Origin: Gerris lacustris
Taxonomy: Eukaryota; Arthropoda; Insecta; Hemiptera; Gerridae
Direction of reading: 5' to 3'
DNA length: 64,000 bases
NCBI GenBank assembly: GCA_951217055.1
Contig: OX578286.1
Span: 8,844,033-8,908,032 of the forward strand
The first letter of the stretch is position 1; each line of letters starts with the position of its first letter. The notes beneath the pieces were generated by a model. It ran no database searches, was not told the origin of the DNA, and was given only the letters and a program-made list of their open reading frames with translations. Positions 1 to 13,039 of the stretch are shown piece after piece. Made by a program: the position numbers and the translations under genes.

Positions 1-566
1 CGGTCCGAGACAACTCAGACACACTCATCATTTCTCATAAATACGAGTTCATAATTACTTAGCCCAATGTTTTCCATTTATGTATTATTTTTTCATAGGT
101 ACATTTAATTATTATTGAACATTTTATCAAAATGTATAATAAAAATTACTTCTCCTCGGTAGGGAATCGATCCCGGCCTCTCTCCGTCTGCGTTTAAATC
201 TATTTTATCAGGAACTAGATTTTTCCCGGGAAAACGGCTTATATCGTTAGATTCGTATTTAAATATAGACTTTTTCTCGTTTTTCAGAGTTTTTGGGGAG
301 TAGCACCTACAAATTTGGAGCCAAAATTTATTTCTTGATTTCACCTCGGGGAATAATTTTTCTGAACATTATGCCACATTTCGTCAAAATTGGCCCCAGT
401 ATAGTTTCGGCTCCAAGCGTCTGCATACACAGACGATGACAATATAGTTTTAAAAACCACATTTTTGGGCTCAGGGGACCTCAAAACGTGTAAATCCATC
501 AAAATCTCAAAATTAAATTTTTACGCCTTCACAATACTTTCTCTTAATATAAGAAAGTAAAAATAA
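1..566 (+). mobile_element. Family A retroposon-like element, sense strand plus, near full length
   Basis: The copy starts at or before base 1 with CGGTCCGAGACAACTCAGAC and ends with a hairpin (ACTTTCTC / GAGAAAGT type, slightly decayed at 537-559) followed by AAAAAT. It matches other A copies at 3831-4435 and 4553-5150. Internal landmarks are a stretch near 160-175 that is the reverse complement of a pol III B-box-like GGTTCGATTCC, 'TTTCGTCAAAATTGG' near 373, and a shortened cagacgatgac tract near 427-440. The tail layout suggests LINE-driven mobilisation, but no reverse transcriptase frame is present. The 5' end may be cut by the window edge. Confidence 0.75.
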
Positions 567-1619
567 TATCAGAATAATTTTAGAGAACATATTATATTAA
601 ATGATAATTATTTTATCAAAATAATTATATTGTCATTAATTAATTAACTAAAATCCGTTTTGATTTCCGGTTTTAAATTAAAAAATGAATAATGCTTGAT
701 TAAATAAGTATATACTTTATAAAATCAGACACGTATATTCATTTTCTTTTCCTGCAATTTTTTTCTTGTTTAATACAAGTTTTGTCAGTATTATTCACAA
801 TTAAACATTTTTTTCCATTACTCGGAATGTTTTTACATAACTTCACGAGTTTTGTAATGTAGAGGGATTTGGAGGTGTTTATTGATTCTGGTTTGAAGTT
901 AGGTTTGTAGTTAAGTGCGGTAAGGAAGTGCTAAGTGATGCTTCATTTCCTGACTGTTGGAACTTGTTCGGTTGATATCAACTCACTCGGTTTAAATCAA
1001 GTTCATCCCAGTACTTCCTTTTTATTAAATGACAGCTTCAGTCGAATAACTTATATAACTTTATTAAGTTCTTCAAAACACATAATTAATATGTGTGTGA
1101 ATGTGACATACACTTTTTTTTTTTATTAATTTACTATGTGGCTGCACGCACTCTATTTTCTGCGTTCATTAACACATTGAAGACAAAATCGCTGAACATA
1201 GCTTAGCAGTCAGAAGTATAGGGACATTAAACTTATGAATTAAAAGATAATTTGAATTAATTGTATAATAATCAATATTTGTATCTACTTACGGCAGCAA
1301 AATTAAGCATTACTTAACTGTTTTTAGGCTGGAAAGAACAATTTCGCTTATTTATCATTAAAATATTAAAAACAGGCAGGAATGTAGTTGAAGCAGTTAG
1401 GGAAATATTTCTCTGCCCTACGCAGGAAAAGTACTGTGTTTACCAGTGCGTGTTATAACATTTGTTTTTGTTTGTGTTTAGTTTTATTTTAATTTAGTTT
1501 TAATTTATACTACAAAGCAATTTTATATTATTATGTTTACCTAAGCTTCCATTTTCTATCTAAATAGCGCGATGAAATATTTGCGCTAAATAGCGCGTAG
1601 ATGAAATATTTTATGCAAC
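567..1619. other. AT-rich stretch with no recognisable gene
   Basis: I see no coding or RNA gene. The open frame at 935-1129 lacks any recognisable motif and runs into a poly-T tract. Near 1565-1612 the words AATAGCGCG and GATGAAATATTT each occur twice, a short direct duplication. Confidence 0.6.
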
Positions 1620-1764
1620 AAGGCAGCAAAGGAAACATTTCTGCCTCGTGTATTCATTACCTACCTCGGCTTCGCCTCAGAAGTTAATTTTCATAGCCTG
1701 TCCTCGCCTCCGCGGCTCGGGGGCTACTTAATCACTTGTCAGTAAATTTCCATTTTGCTGCCTA
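1620..1764. mobile_element. Small MITE candidate with about 20-bp terminal inverted repeats
   Basis: The left end AGGCAGCAAAGGAAACATTT is mirrored at the right end by AAATTTCCATTTTGCTGCCT. The interior holds a GC-rich 'ctcggcttcgcctc' stretch unlike its surroundings. I see no clear target-site duplication, so the superfamily is unassigned. Confidence 0.45.
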
Positions 1765-2084
1765 GTTACATAAATTACTATATCTATCGAATTTAATAAA
1801 TAAAAATGTATGACAACCTCATACGAACGATCAATAGTTATTTATACACCAAGGAAGTTAAGTAATTGATTGTACCCTGAACGATGATGTTGATACCTTA
1901 GGCGAAGCGGAGAGAACCATTATGTCAACTCCCGAGGCGTCTGTCCAGACACGCATGGAGCCTAAAGTACTGGACTAATTTTGACGAAATTTTGCATACA
2001 TGTTCAGGAAAATCATACCCCGAGGTGAAATCGAGAAATGAATTTTAGATACAAATTTGGGGTGCTGCCCTCTAAAAACTCTGA

Positions 2085-2333
2085 AAAAAAATTCGTGTGG
2101 TGTCGCGGGACACCCCGGTCCCATATAAGTTTTAACCTTCTGCGCCCATTTTTTCTCTTCCTCATGCGCACAAACATACATTTATTTACACCTGAAACTT
2201 CAAAAGTACTCATTTGATTTTTATAAAATTTGGATGGTTTGTTGAAAGTAGACTGCAGATAGCCCTAGATTAATTTCAACTGTATAAGCTCTTTAACTTT
2301 CACTTAATTTACGCTTTAATTAATGTAAAAAAA
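2085..2333 (-). mobile_element. Short G start stub joined to a D fragment
   Basis: A 25-bp G start (TGTGGTGTCGCGGGACACCC) at 2093-2115 is followed at once by D-derived sequence (CCCATATAAGTTTTAACC through TTAATGTAAAA). The same G start recurs at the beginning of the full G copy at 2334. The D piece lacks both D ends. Confidence 0.6.
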
Positions 2334-3131
2334 TACGTGTGGTGTCGCGAGACACCCGGTAGGAACGAAGTTCCTTACATTTTTCATTAAATATAAATTA
2401 TAAAATCACACTGCTAAGTACGTATACATTGCTAACTACTTATACATGGCGGAGTTAGAAAAGAGACAAAATTAAAAGTAACGAACTGTTTGTACCTAGC
2501 AGAGTTAAGGCAAAATTAAAAGAAAATCATTATTTGTATCATTAAAGCAAGCGTCTTACTATAAATATAAATTGAATATAAGAAAAAAGTTGATCATGAT
2601 TAGTTTATAGTGAAAGAGTATGTTTGTTAAAGGAGTTTGGATTGAAATTGGACTGTTTTCTACCCACCCGGCCAATTAATTTAAAATATTATAAAATATA
2701 TCTCTTCCCTACTCTACAGCTTCTGCTTGTATCAGGGTGAAATTTTACATGATTATATTTTATTTATTTACAAAAAAAAGTGACATTTTTGACATATATA
2801 TAGCAAAATAATCAAAACAAGTCAAGTAGCAGGCTTCCTTAATACACTTTTTCCCGTCTTTTAAAGCTTACGTTTACGCGAGCGTTGCGTGTGAACGCTT
2901 GGGCGGATAACGTTTTCCGACGAACCCAGCCTGGGCATTGGTAAAATGAACATGTGTACCAAATTTCATTTAATTCGGTGAGCTTTTACTCAAGTTATCA
3001 TCATCTGTAGATTTCGTGACGGATTTTGCGTGACGGTGATTTTGTGACGGTTATTTTGTGACGGTGATTTTGGTAGTTTTTTTCGGATTCACTCCCGGGC
3101 TCCAGAGCGTGCCATAAGGGACGTCGTTCCA
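2334..3131 (+). mobile_element. Family G element, near full length
   Basis: It begins with two back-to-back hairpins (GTGTC..GGACAC-like, then GGAACGAAGTTCC) and ends in a weakened inverse of the second one (GGGACGTCGTTCC) plus an A-run. Compare 24949-25733 and 55562-56364. The interior holds GTTTACGCGAGCGTTGCG, 'ACCAAATTTCATTT', and three iterations of GTGACGGT(G/T)ATTTT near 3028-3072. Family A sequence follows immediately. All three G copies sit in A-runs. No coding frame is recognisable. Confidence 0.7.
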
Positions 3132-3830
3132 AAACGTGAAAAAAAATGATTTCTCGAAAACGGTTCCGATTATTTTAATTAAAATATTTCTAAAATGCAG
3201 TCCATTTAAATACGAATATAATGATATAAGCTGTTTTCCCGGGAAAAATCTAGTTCCTGAGAAAATAGCTTTAAACGTGGATGGAGAGAGGCCGGGCTTG
3301 ATTACCCGCAGAGGAGAATCTATTTTTATGATATATTTTGATAAAATGTTCAATAATAATTAAATGTACCTACGAAAACCCGAAAACTAATAAATGGAAT
3401 TTGACACTGGGCTAAGCAGCGCCGGCGCTACGCACAGGCGGAGCAGGCGGCCGCCTGTGGCGGCCAAATTCAGGGGGCGGCCGATGGCACCCTCAGTTTG
3501 TTTTATTTTATAAATTGAAAAACAAAATCTATAGTAGCAAAACGATAATGATGTGCGTAACCCCCGTACTGAGTAGGCAGATAGAGATGGAACCCTAGTA
3601 ATAACACCCCTAGACATTACCTTATCAGGTGCTGTTTTAGTTAGTAGCCGAGCTAATCGTATTTCGGGTTTAATTCTCGGTTACACCGGTGTTATTTCTT
3701 TTTATTCCTAAAAATAAATATCGGCTGTCTTTGCTATTATATGAGTACATATTATATTTATCTATGTATGTATTTTTCTTTCTCTCGTAACCCTCCTTAA
3801 GTCTTTTCCATTACACCTCATATCTTTTTT

Positions 3831-4435
3831 ACTTTCTCATATAAAGAGAAAGTATTGTGATGGCGCGAAAATTCGATTTTGAGATTTTGATGGATTTACA
3901 CGTTTTGAGTCCAAAAAAGTGGTTTTTAAAAAATGTCTGTCTGTCGTCTGTCTGTCGTCTGTCGTCTGTGCAGACGCCTGGAGCCTAAACTACTGGGCCG
4001 ATTTTGACGAAATTTGGCATACATGTTCAGAAAAATCATACCCCGAGGCGAAATCGAGAAATGAATTTTAGCTCTAATTTTGGGGGCGCTAACCCCCAAA
4101 AACTCTGAAAAAACCTGAAAAAAAATTATTTCTCGAAAAAGATTCCGACGATTTTGATTAAAAAATTCTAAAATGTAGTCCATTTGAATACGAATCCAAC
4201 GATATAAGCCGTTTTCCCGGGAAAAATCTAGTTCCTGAGAAATTAGCTTAAAACGCGGATGGAGAGAGCCCGGGTTCGATTCCCCGCCCAGGAGAAGTTA
4301 TTTTTATGATAAATTTTGATGAAATGTTCAATAATATTTAAATGTACATTTAAAAACTAATAAGTGGAAACACTGGGCTAAGTAATTATGAACTCATATA
4401 TGAGAAAGTTTGTCTGAGTTGTCTCGGACCGATTT
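3831..4435 (-). mobile_element. Family A copy, sense minus
   Basis: On the plus strand it opens with the hairpin ACTTTCTCATATAAAGAGAAAGT and closes with GTCTGAGTTGTCTCGGACCG. A T-arm-like CCCGGGTTCGATTCCCCG lies at about 4269-4286. (GTCT)n lies at about 3935-3970 and 'GATTTTGACGAAATTT' at about 4000. It forms the left arm of a large palindrome with 4553-5150. Confidence 0.8.
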
Positions 4436-4552
4436 TTTATTTATTCACTTAACTCTTTTCTTACCCCTTGTTATATTTTCTACCCTTCCCTTAATTTGTT
4501 AATTTTTATAAGTACATATGTATCTCTCCTAATCCTAAAATAAAATAAAAAT

Positions 4553-5150
4553 CGGTCTGAGACAAATCAGAAAAAGTTTTTCATATAATATATACGAGTT
4601 CATAATTACTTAGCCCAGTATTTTCCATTTATTAGTTTTAGTAGGTACATTTAATTATTATTTAACATTTTCATCAAAATTTAAAAATAACTTCTCCTCG
4701 GCGGGGAATCGATCCTGGCCTCTCTCCGTCTGCGGTTAAAGCTATTTTCTCAGGAACTAGATTTTTCCAGGGAAAACGGCTTATATCGTTAGATTCGTAT
4801 TTAAATGGACTATATTTTAGATTTTTTTAACCGAAATCGTCGGAACCCTATTCCAAACATAATTTTTTACACTTTTTTTCAGAGTTTTTTTGGGGGGTAG
4901 CGGCTCCAAATTTGGAGCTAAAATTCATTTCGGGGTATGATTATTCTGAACATGTATACACCAAATTTTCTCGTCTGCACAGACGTCAGACAGACGACAG
5001 AGGACAGACGAGAGACAGACATTTTTTAAAAACCGCTTTTTTGGACTCAGCGGACCTCAAAACGTGTAAATTTATCAAAATTTCAAGATATAATTTTTGC
5101 CCCATCACAAATATTTTTACTTTCTCATTATATGAGAAAGTAAAAATATA
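4553..5150 (+). mobile_element. Family A copy, sense plus (head-to-head with previous copy)
   Basis: Starts CGGTCTGAGACAAATCAG and ends with the perfect hairpin ACTTTCTCAT / ATGAGAAAGT followed by AAAAATA (about 5120-5147). The two A copies are inverted around a roughly 117-bp AT-rich spacer and could extrude a long cruciform. Confidence 0.8.
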
Positions 5151-5181
5151 AAGCTCAGTTCTGTTATAGGTGTCTTCCTCT

Positions 5182-5419
5182 GGCACTTCTTTAGTTTGTT
5201 ACTCCCCTTATAAAAAAAAACAGAGGGGAGTAACAATCTAAAGAAGGTGTACGGAATGTTCTTCTTTAGACTGTTACACCCCTTATAAAAACAGAAATGG
5301 TATATTCCTTGGTCCCAAACTACATTGGACTAAACATCTCTTTTTTTCTTAATAGTTATTTAGTCAAAGATATTTTTATTCTAAAGCAGCTAAGGGGAGT
5401 AACTGTCTAAAGAAGTACC
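5182..5419. mobile_element. Family E DNA element (MITE) with 8-bp duplication CTTCCTCT
   Basis: Ends are GGCACTTCTTTAG... and ...CTAAAGAAGTACC. Perfect 8-bp target duplications CTTCCTCT lie at 5174-5181 and 5420-5427. The 22-base word CTTCTTTAGATTGTTACTCC-plus occurs four times in alternating orientation. The element is nested in the hAT at 3417-6338. Superfamily is uncertain: 8-bp duplications fit hAT or Merlin, and a GG start leans towards Merlin. Confidence 0.85.
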
Positions 5420-6394
5420 CTTCCTCTAATATTGAGTTTTTAAAAATAGCCTACTTTACTTTATTACTCAATATCTATTATAGCTAAATAATAGTGACAT
5501 GCACTATTTTAAAAAGCAGCCAGGTTATATTAAATAGACTTTGTTCTGCCCTCTGTCTTTGTTCGAGCGATTGAAAGTGGAAAAATTATTTTATTTTAAA
5601 ATGTTGAAAATACGTTAAGTTGTTATACCTCAAGAACAAAAAAAGACGAGACTGTCCGAAGTTAACAAAAGTTGGCTTATTTGTAAAAATTTACTTTTTA
5701 AGCTAATCTAAAATAAAGTATCAGAGGAGGCATGTTCCATTTATAATTCACAATATAATGTCCACTAAGGATAATATAAAAAATATGGCCATAGAAAATT
5801 TCAGGGCCCCAGAAAAAAATAATTATTTATGTATGATTTTATATTTAAATATTATATTTTTTTCCTCAAATGATATTAATATTATAAAATTTTAGACATC
5901 CCAAAATTCAGTTACATAGCCATGTCCCAGTGACAGTTTAGGCCTCCTTATTTTTTATAATATCAATACTATTTTTACTAACATAAAATAGGAATATTTT
6001 AGATTAAATAGTAAAACATTAAGGCTTACCATCTTATAGGCCAACTATGTATATCCATTTTTAGGGTCCGTATAGGTGAAACCAAACCGAGAACAATTAT
6101 TATAATTTCTTTGACTTTTCCTGGAGATCGTTAAAGGTTCTTTATTCCCAAAAGAACCCAACACAAAAATTTGAAACTTTCTAGTTATTTTTTGTGTAAT
6201 AACCCAAACAAATGTAAAGAAAGCCCCAAAAAATCACCCTTCTTTCATCCCCCCCCCCCGGTCAAAACATTTCCTATTTCAAAGGGGCGGCCAAAAACCG
6301 TCTTGCCTGTGGCGGCCAAAAGTGTAGCACCGGCGCTGGGGCTAAGTAATTATGAAATAGTATATGAGAAAGTTTGCCTGAATTGTCTCTGACC

Positions 6395-7140
6395 GTTTTT
6401 TTTATATTTCAAAAAAGAAGCTTATTTCATCTAAACTAAACTTTAACCATTGAAGTAAACACGTGTTAATCTGCTTAATCTATTTCAATTTTAACTTGAC
6501 ACTTTAACGATTCCAATCTCGGAAGCTTTTGAAGTTATATATTTATATCAATATATTAAAGCTTATTGATATTACATCGGAGGTATGAGTTCCGTTATGG
6601 AATCAGACTTTGTACTAGTTTGCTAAATCCTCGTATTTCCGGTTGCTTACTCGATCATAATAAAACCGGAAACAGTGATGCAAACATAACGCATATTTTT
6701 TTGTTGTTTCCTTGTACGAGTTCTTTATCCTTTAGCAGTAACTTGGCAAGATTTACTCGCTTTTTCCCCTTTTCTTTCCCGATATAATTTTTTTTTTTTC
6801 CAACTTCTTTTTTAAAAAAATTAACTATGTAAAAATACTTGTAGATTTTTAATTGAAGCGTCATTTTACATGCAATAAGTTCCGTGTTTATTTCTTATTA
6901 GAAATTATGTAGGTTGTTCCTTTTTTTGAATTATGAGTAGGTAAACGTGAAAGGCGTTGAAAATATATATTTTTTTCATTACTTGTAATTTTTATTATAT
7001 ACATACAATATAAATATTAGTTTATATTATATAATATTAAGTTTTATTTAAGTTGAATTAAGCTTGATTTGGTATTGTCTGTGGTAACTTGATTTATTTT
7101 ATTTATTTTCTCATATACATACATACATACATAATATATA
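6395..7140. other. AT-rich stretch, nothing recognised
   Basis: Homopolymer-rich sequence with no repeat-family match that I can see and no convincing frame. The complementary small frames at 6566-6864 have no motif. Confidence 0.6.
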
Positions 7141-7148
7141 TGTATTTT

Positions 7149-8310
7149 TACTTTCTCATATAAAGAGAAAGTATTGTGATGACGCAAAAAAAAATTGATT
7201 TTGAAATGTTGATAGATTTACACGTTTTGAGTCCAAAGATGTAGTTTTTAAAAAATGTCTGTCGAAACGTGTGTGCAAACTTTAACAGAACTGATCCAAT
7301 CCTATTAGTAAATTTAACTCAGTGTAAAGCGAACAAAGAACCAAAACATTTTTGTTTGGATTTTTGTCGTATCTCCAGACGACTGGAGCCTAAATTACTG
7401 GGCCAATTTTAACGAAATTTGACATGTTCAGAAAATCATCAGTTCAGAATCCCCAAGGTAAAATAGAGAAATGAATTTTAGTTCCAGAATTGGGGGCGCT
7501 AGCTCTTTCATCCAAAAACTGAAAAAACGTGAAAAAAAAATATATATTTCTCGAAAGCCGTTTTGACGATTTTGATTTAAAAAAACCAGTCATGCACCAT
7601 GACTTAATCAGCGAATTTTCAAAGAAATCTGCATATTATTGGCTTATGATAATATAGGAAAATTTTGGTTTAGAATTTGGATGGGTGAAAAAGAAAAAAA
7701 TAATTGGTACCTACACAAGGGTACGGGGTACAAAAGTCAAAATAGTATTTACCCTTCAAGATGCATGTCATTGAAAAGCTCTTTAAGAGAACAGTAATTG
7801 TTGTTATGTACACTTTTGTCATATTTTCTTATAAGAGGGGGTAAAATGGAAAAAACACGTTTTTAAGCTATTTTTGACCCTAAATTGTCAAAATTTGACC
7901 CCTAAATGGACCCTGGCAAACGAACTTATCCTTTCTTTTGATATTATTGACATTTTAAACTTCGTTTGGATTTTTTACATGTTCCTAGGGTGAAATATTC
8001 TCTGGAGTGACACATACATATATACATACATACATAAAAAAGTGTAAAATTTCAGGAATCGTTTAAGAATGGTCTAAAACGGATTTCCATGGAGAAAATT
8101 TTCAAAAATTTTGAAGGCCATTGCAATAGCTTAATTTCCTTTGGAAATTCGCTAAAATTCTTAATTTTAGTCGTTTTAAATACGAATCTAACGATACAAG
8201 CCGTTTTCCCTGAAAAATCTAATTTCTAAGAAAATAGCTTTAAACGAGAGAGGCCGGGTTCGATTCCCCTTTTTGGTAAAGTTATTTTTATGATACATTT
8301 TGATAAAATT
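7149..8310 (-). mobile_element. Family A copy broken by inserted sequence
   Basis: The A tail hairpin (7149-7172) and body are present. One interruption is at about 7270-7375. A larger one at about 7585-8150 contains family N sequence (7700-7850) that also occurs at 34035-34200. A resumes at TTAGTCGTTTTAAATACG near 8168 and runs through the T-arm-like GGGTTCGATTCCCC (about 8257-8270) to a decayed end near 8310. Confidence 0.6.
7700..7860. repeat. Family N fragment
   Basis: Shares about 150 bp with 34035-34200, including GAAAAGCTCTTTAAGAG, ACAGTAATTGTTGTTATG and TTTTGTCATATTTTC. It is carried inside the broken A copy. Confidence 0.65.
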
Positions 8311-9657
<1,347 letters not shown>

Positions 9658-10006
9658 AATAGACTGCCAATTGGTGTGGCACATAGCTTCCTCGCATTCT
9701 ATCACGTAATTTATTAATTATATGCTTTTACAAGCCATTATTGTCTAATTTGTTTAATTTCCCCCCCTTTTTTTAATGTATCAAAATTGTTTTGATTTTT
9801 TACTTAAATTACTCTTTAAATTTTGCTTAATTGATACTTTACAATTAAGCAAAAGTTAAAGAGCGCAGAAGGTTCAAAGTAATCTGGGGCTATCTGCGGG
9901 TTACTTTCGATAAACTATAAAAATTTCATACAAATCAGATTAATTTTGAAGCTATAGGTGTAAATCAATTTATGTTTGTGAGCATGTGGAAGAGAAACAA
10001 ATAGGT

Positions 10007-10007
<1 letters not shown>
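9658..10007 (+). mobile_element. Family D copy, truncated by a (TA)n tract
   Basis: Begins AATAGACTGCCAATTGGTGTG and continues through the D 5' region (AAAGAGCGCAGAAGG, GGAAGAGAAACAAAT). It stops where a TA microsatellite starts at about 10008, so the tail and hairpin are missing. Confidence 0.75.
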
Positions 10008-10062
<55 letters not shown>

Positions 10063-10075
10063 GTGTGTGTGTGTA
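10008..10075. repeat. (TA)n followed by (GT)n
   Basis: TA dinucleotides to about 10062, then GTGTGTGTGT. It forms the right boundary of the truncated D copy. Confidence 0.9.
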
Positions 10076-10798
<723 letters not shown>

Positions 10799-10842
10799 TT
10801 CTCTACATGTATAATATATTTTACTCCCATGTTCAATCAATT

Positions 10843-11760
10843 TGGTAACCTTCCTTCTATTCTTGTATTCTTCTTTTTAGAGCATGTTTCTATGAATATA
10901 CCAACTGTACTTAAAACATTATGTTCTTCTATTTTATCAGCTTACTTGTTTGTCACTCATTTGTTCATCGGGGAAAAAAAATCTTATACTCTAAACTTTA
11001 ATCTAAACTTTAATTTATTTCTATCTAAACTTTAATTCTTCTACTTATAGAGCTTGTTTCTATGAATGAACCAACTCTACTCACACTATATTATGTTCTT
11101 TTACTTTGTCATTGTCAGCTTTCTTATTTATCCCTCTTTTTTTCAATCTATCTTAAATTGCTTCTTTCTATTCTTTAATTCTTCTGTTAAGAGCTTGTTT
11201 TTTTCTCAACTAAAAATTAATTAAACTATAAATTCTTTTATTTTATCAGCTTACTTGTTTACCACTCATCTGTTCTTCTAATCAATCTTAAATTGCTCTT
11301 TCTATTCTTTTATTTTTCTATTTAAAGATTGTTTTATTGAATAAACTAACTTTACTTACACATTATGTTCTTTTACTTTATCAGTTTACTTGATTATCCC
11401 TCGTTGGTTCTTCCAATCAATCTTATAATACTCTTTCTATTCTTCTATTTAAAGATTGTTTCTTTGAATGAACTAACTTTACTTACACATTATGTTCTTT
11501 TACTTTATCAGTTTACTTGATTATCCCTCGTTGGTTCTTCCAATCAATCTTATAATACTCTTTCTATTCTTGTATTCTTCTATTTAAAGATTGTTTGTTT
11601 GAATGAACTAAATTTTCTTTCACATTACGTTCTTTTAATTTATCTGTATATTTTATTATCACTCATTCGTTCTTCGAATCAGTCTTAAAATAATCTTATA
11701 ATCTTGTTTCTTAGAATGAACTATGTATTTACATATTTATCCTCTAACTTTGTCAACTTA
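10843..11760. repeat. Degenerate tandem repeat, unit roughly 120-180 bp, about seven copies
   Basis: Recurring words include AGAGCTTGTTTCTATGAATG, ACATTATGTTCTTTTACTTT, ATCAGTTTACTTG and CCAATCAATCTTA. The two copies near 11330-11580 are close to identical and the outer ones more decayed, so the most recent expansion was in the centre. Confidence 0.8.
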
Positions 11761-11966
11761 TCTCTTTATATTCTTCATACCTCTTTAATACTTCTTCTTT
11801 ATACTTGATGAGATCACGTTTTTGTATTTGGAAGGTCTTTTTCTGGCCTTATTTTTTATTTACTTTTTTATTTTTTTATTTTTGAAGTTTTACTGCATAT
11901 TTTCTTCTATTTTAGCTTTGCATTATTTTTTAATCTTTATTTTCTTTTTTCGACCTTAATTAACTT

Positions 11967-12580
11967 GATACTTCTTTTGATTGTTACTCCCCTATATGTT
12001 TTTTTTTTTTTAAAGAATATAAACGACTTAGACTAAATAACTATTATAACAAAGGTATGTTTAGTCTAATTTACTTTGGGACTAAGGAATATCACATTTC
12101 TGTTTTTATAAGGGCAGTAACAGTCTAAAGAAGAACATTCGATACACCTTCTTTAGATTGTTACTCCCCTCTGTTTTTTTTATAAGGGGAGTAACAGCCT
12201 AAAGAAGAACATTCTATACAACTTCTTTAGATTGTTACTCCCCTCTGTTTTTTTTATAAGGGGAGTAACAGCCTAAAGAAGAACATTCGATACAACTTCT
12301 TTAGATTGTTACTCCCCTCTGTTTTTTTTATAAGGGGAGTAACAGCCTAAAGAAGAACATTCGATACAACTTCTTTAGATTGTTACTCCCCTCTGTTTTT
12401 TTTATAAGGGGAGTAACAGCCTAAAGAAGGACATTCTATACAACTTCTTTAGATTGTTACACCCCTCTGTTTTTTTTATAAGGGGAGTAACAGCCTAAAG
12501 AAGAACATTCGATACAACTTCTTTAGATTGTTACTCCCCTCTATTTTTTTATAAGGGGAGTAACAATCTAAAGAAGAGCC
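11967..12580. mobile_element. Family E element with internal 74-bp dyad array
   Basis: Outer ends are GATACTTCTTTTGATTG and CTAAAGAAGAGCC. Between 12148 and 12578 there are six copies of a 74-bp unit, each a dyad: the E end word followed by its inverse around CTGTTTTTTTTATAAGG. Neighbouring copies differ at only a few positions, so amplification was recent. No 8-bp duplication is visible at the ends. Confidence 0.85.
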
Positions 12581-12865
12581 GAAAAAACTTAACACAGGCA
12601 GTGAGACCGCCTAGAGATGTTACAATACCGCACAATGTGAGAGATTTTTTACTCACTGTTACACTATACTCAAAGAAAGTTTTTTGGTACTCTTGCCCGT
12701 ATATATTACTTTCTTTGGATACTTCCTTTTAATATTGATTATTAATTATTTGTTTTATTTGTGTTTCAGGTAAAATTCATTTTTTGACTTTGGATTTCGT
12801 AAGTTTACTTAGTATAAAATTATTAGAAAGAAAATAAATTTTTAGTATTAGTCAATTTAATAGAA

Positions 12866-12964
12866 GGGCAGTAACAGTCTAAAGAAGACCATTCGATACA
12901 CTTTCTTTAGATTGTTACTCCTTTATGTTTTTTTTATAAGGGGAGTAACAATCTAAAGAAGTGC
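12866..12964. mobile_element. Family E fragment
   Basis: Contains an inverted then direct E end word and finishes CTAAAGAAGTGCC. The left third of the element is absent. Confidence 0.75.
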
Positions 12965-13039
12965 CATTATCTTAACTATCTTTCGTATGTCTTCTTAACT
13001 TACTACTTACGTTCTTTATGTACACTTTAATCCTTCTGT

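Larger units (their letters stand above)
3417..6338. mobile_element. Non-autonomous hAT element, 2.9 kb, with nested insertions
   Basis: The left end CAGCGCCGGCGCTAC and the reverse complement of the right end CAGCGCCGGTGCTAC differ at one base. Perfect 8-bp duplications GGGCTAAG flank it (3409-3416 and 6339-6346). CA.. ends with 8-bp duplications are the hAT signature. Subterminal GGCGGCC words repeat at both ends (about 3449-3483 and 6287-6320), which could be transposase-binding sites; that is inference. No transposase frame survives. Inside are A copies at 3831-4435 and 4553-5150 and an E copy at 5182-5419, so much of the length is acquired. Confidence 0.85.
1938..6394 (-). mobile_element. 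Old family A copy (sense minus) split by two large insertions
   Basis: Three blocks of one A element remain. 1938-2084 holds the (GACA)n remnant, the 'GATTTTGACGAAATTT' stretch and the body as far as CTCTGAAAAAA. 3132-3408 runs from AAAACGTGAAAAAAAATG to ACACTGGGCTAAG. 6347-6394 is the end TGTCTCTGACCG. The first gap is filled by a G/D composite (2085-3131) and the second by a hAT element (3417-6338). The uninterrupted sequence CACTGGGCTAAGTAATTATG at about 4372 supplies the empty site for the second gap. Confidence 0.75.

Noticed and set aside
12148..12578. CRISPR-like array of repeats
   Set aside because: Units are contiguous dyads derived from the ends of transposon family E, with no unique spacers and no cas genes, in a eukaryotic context.
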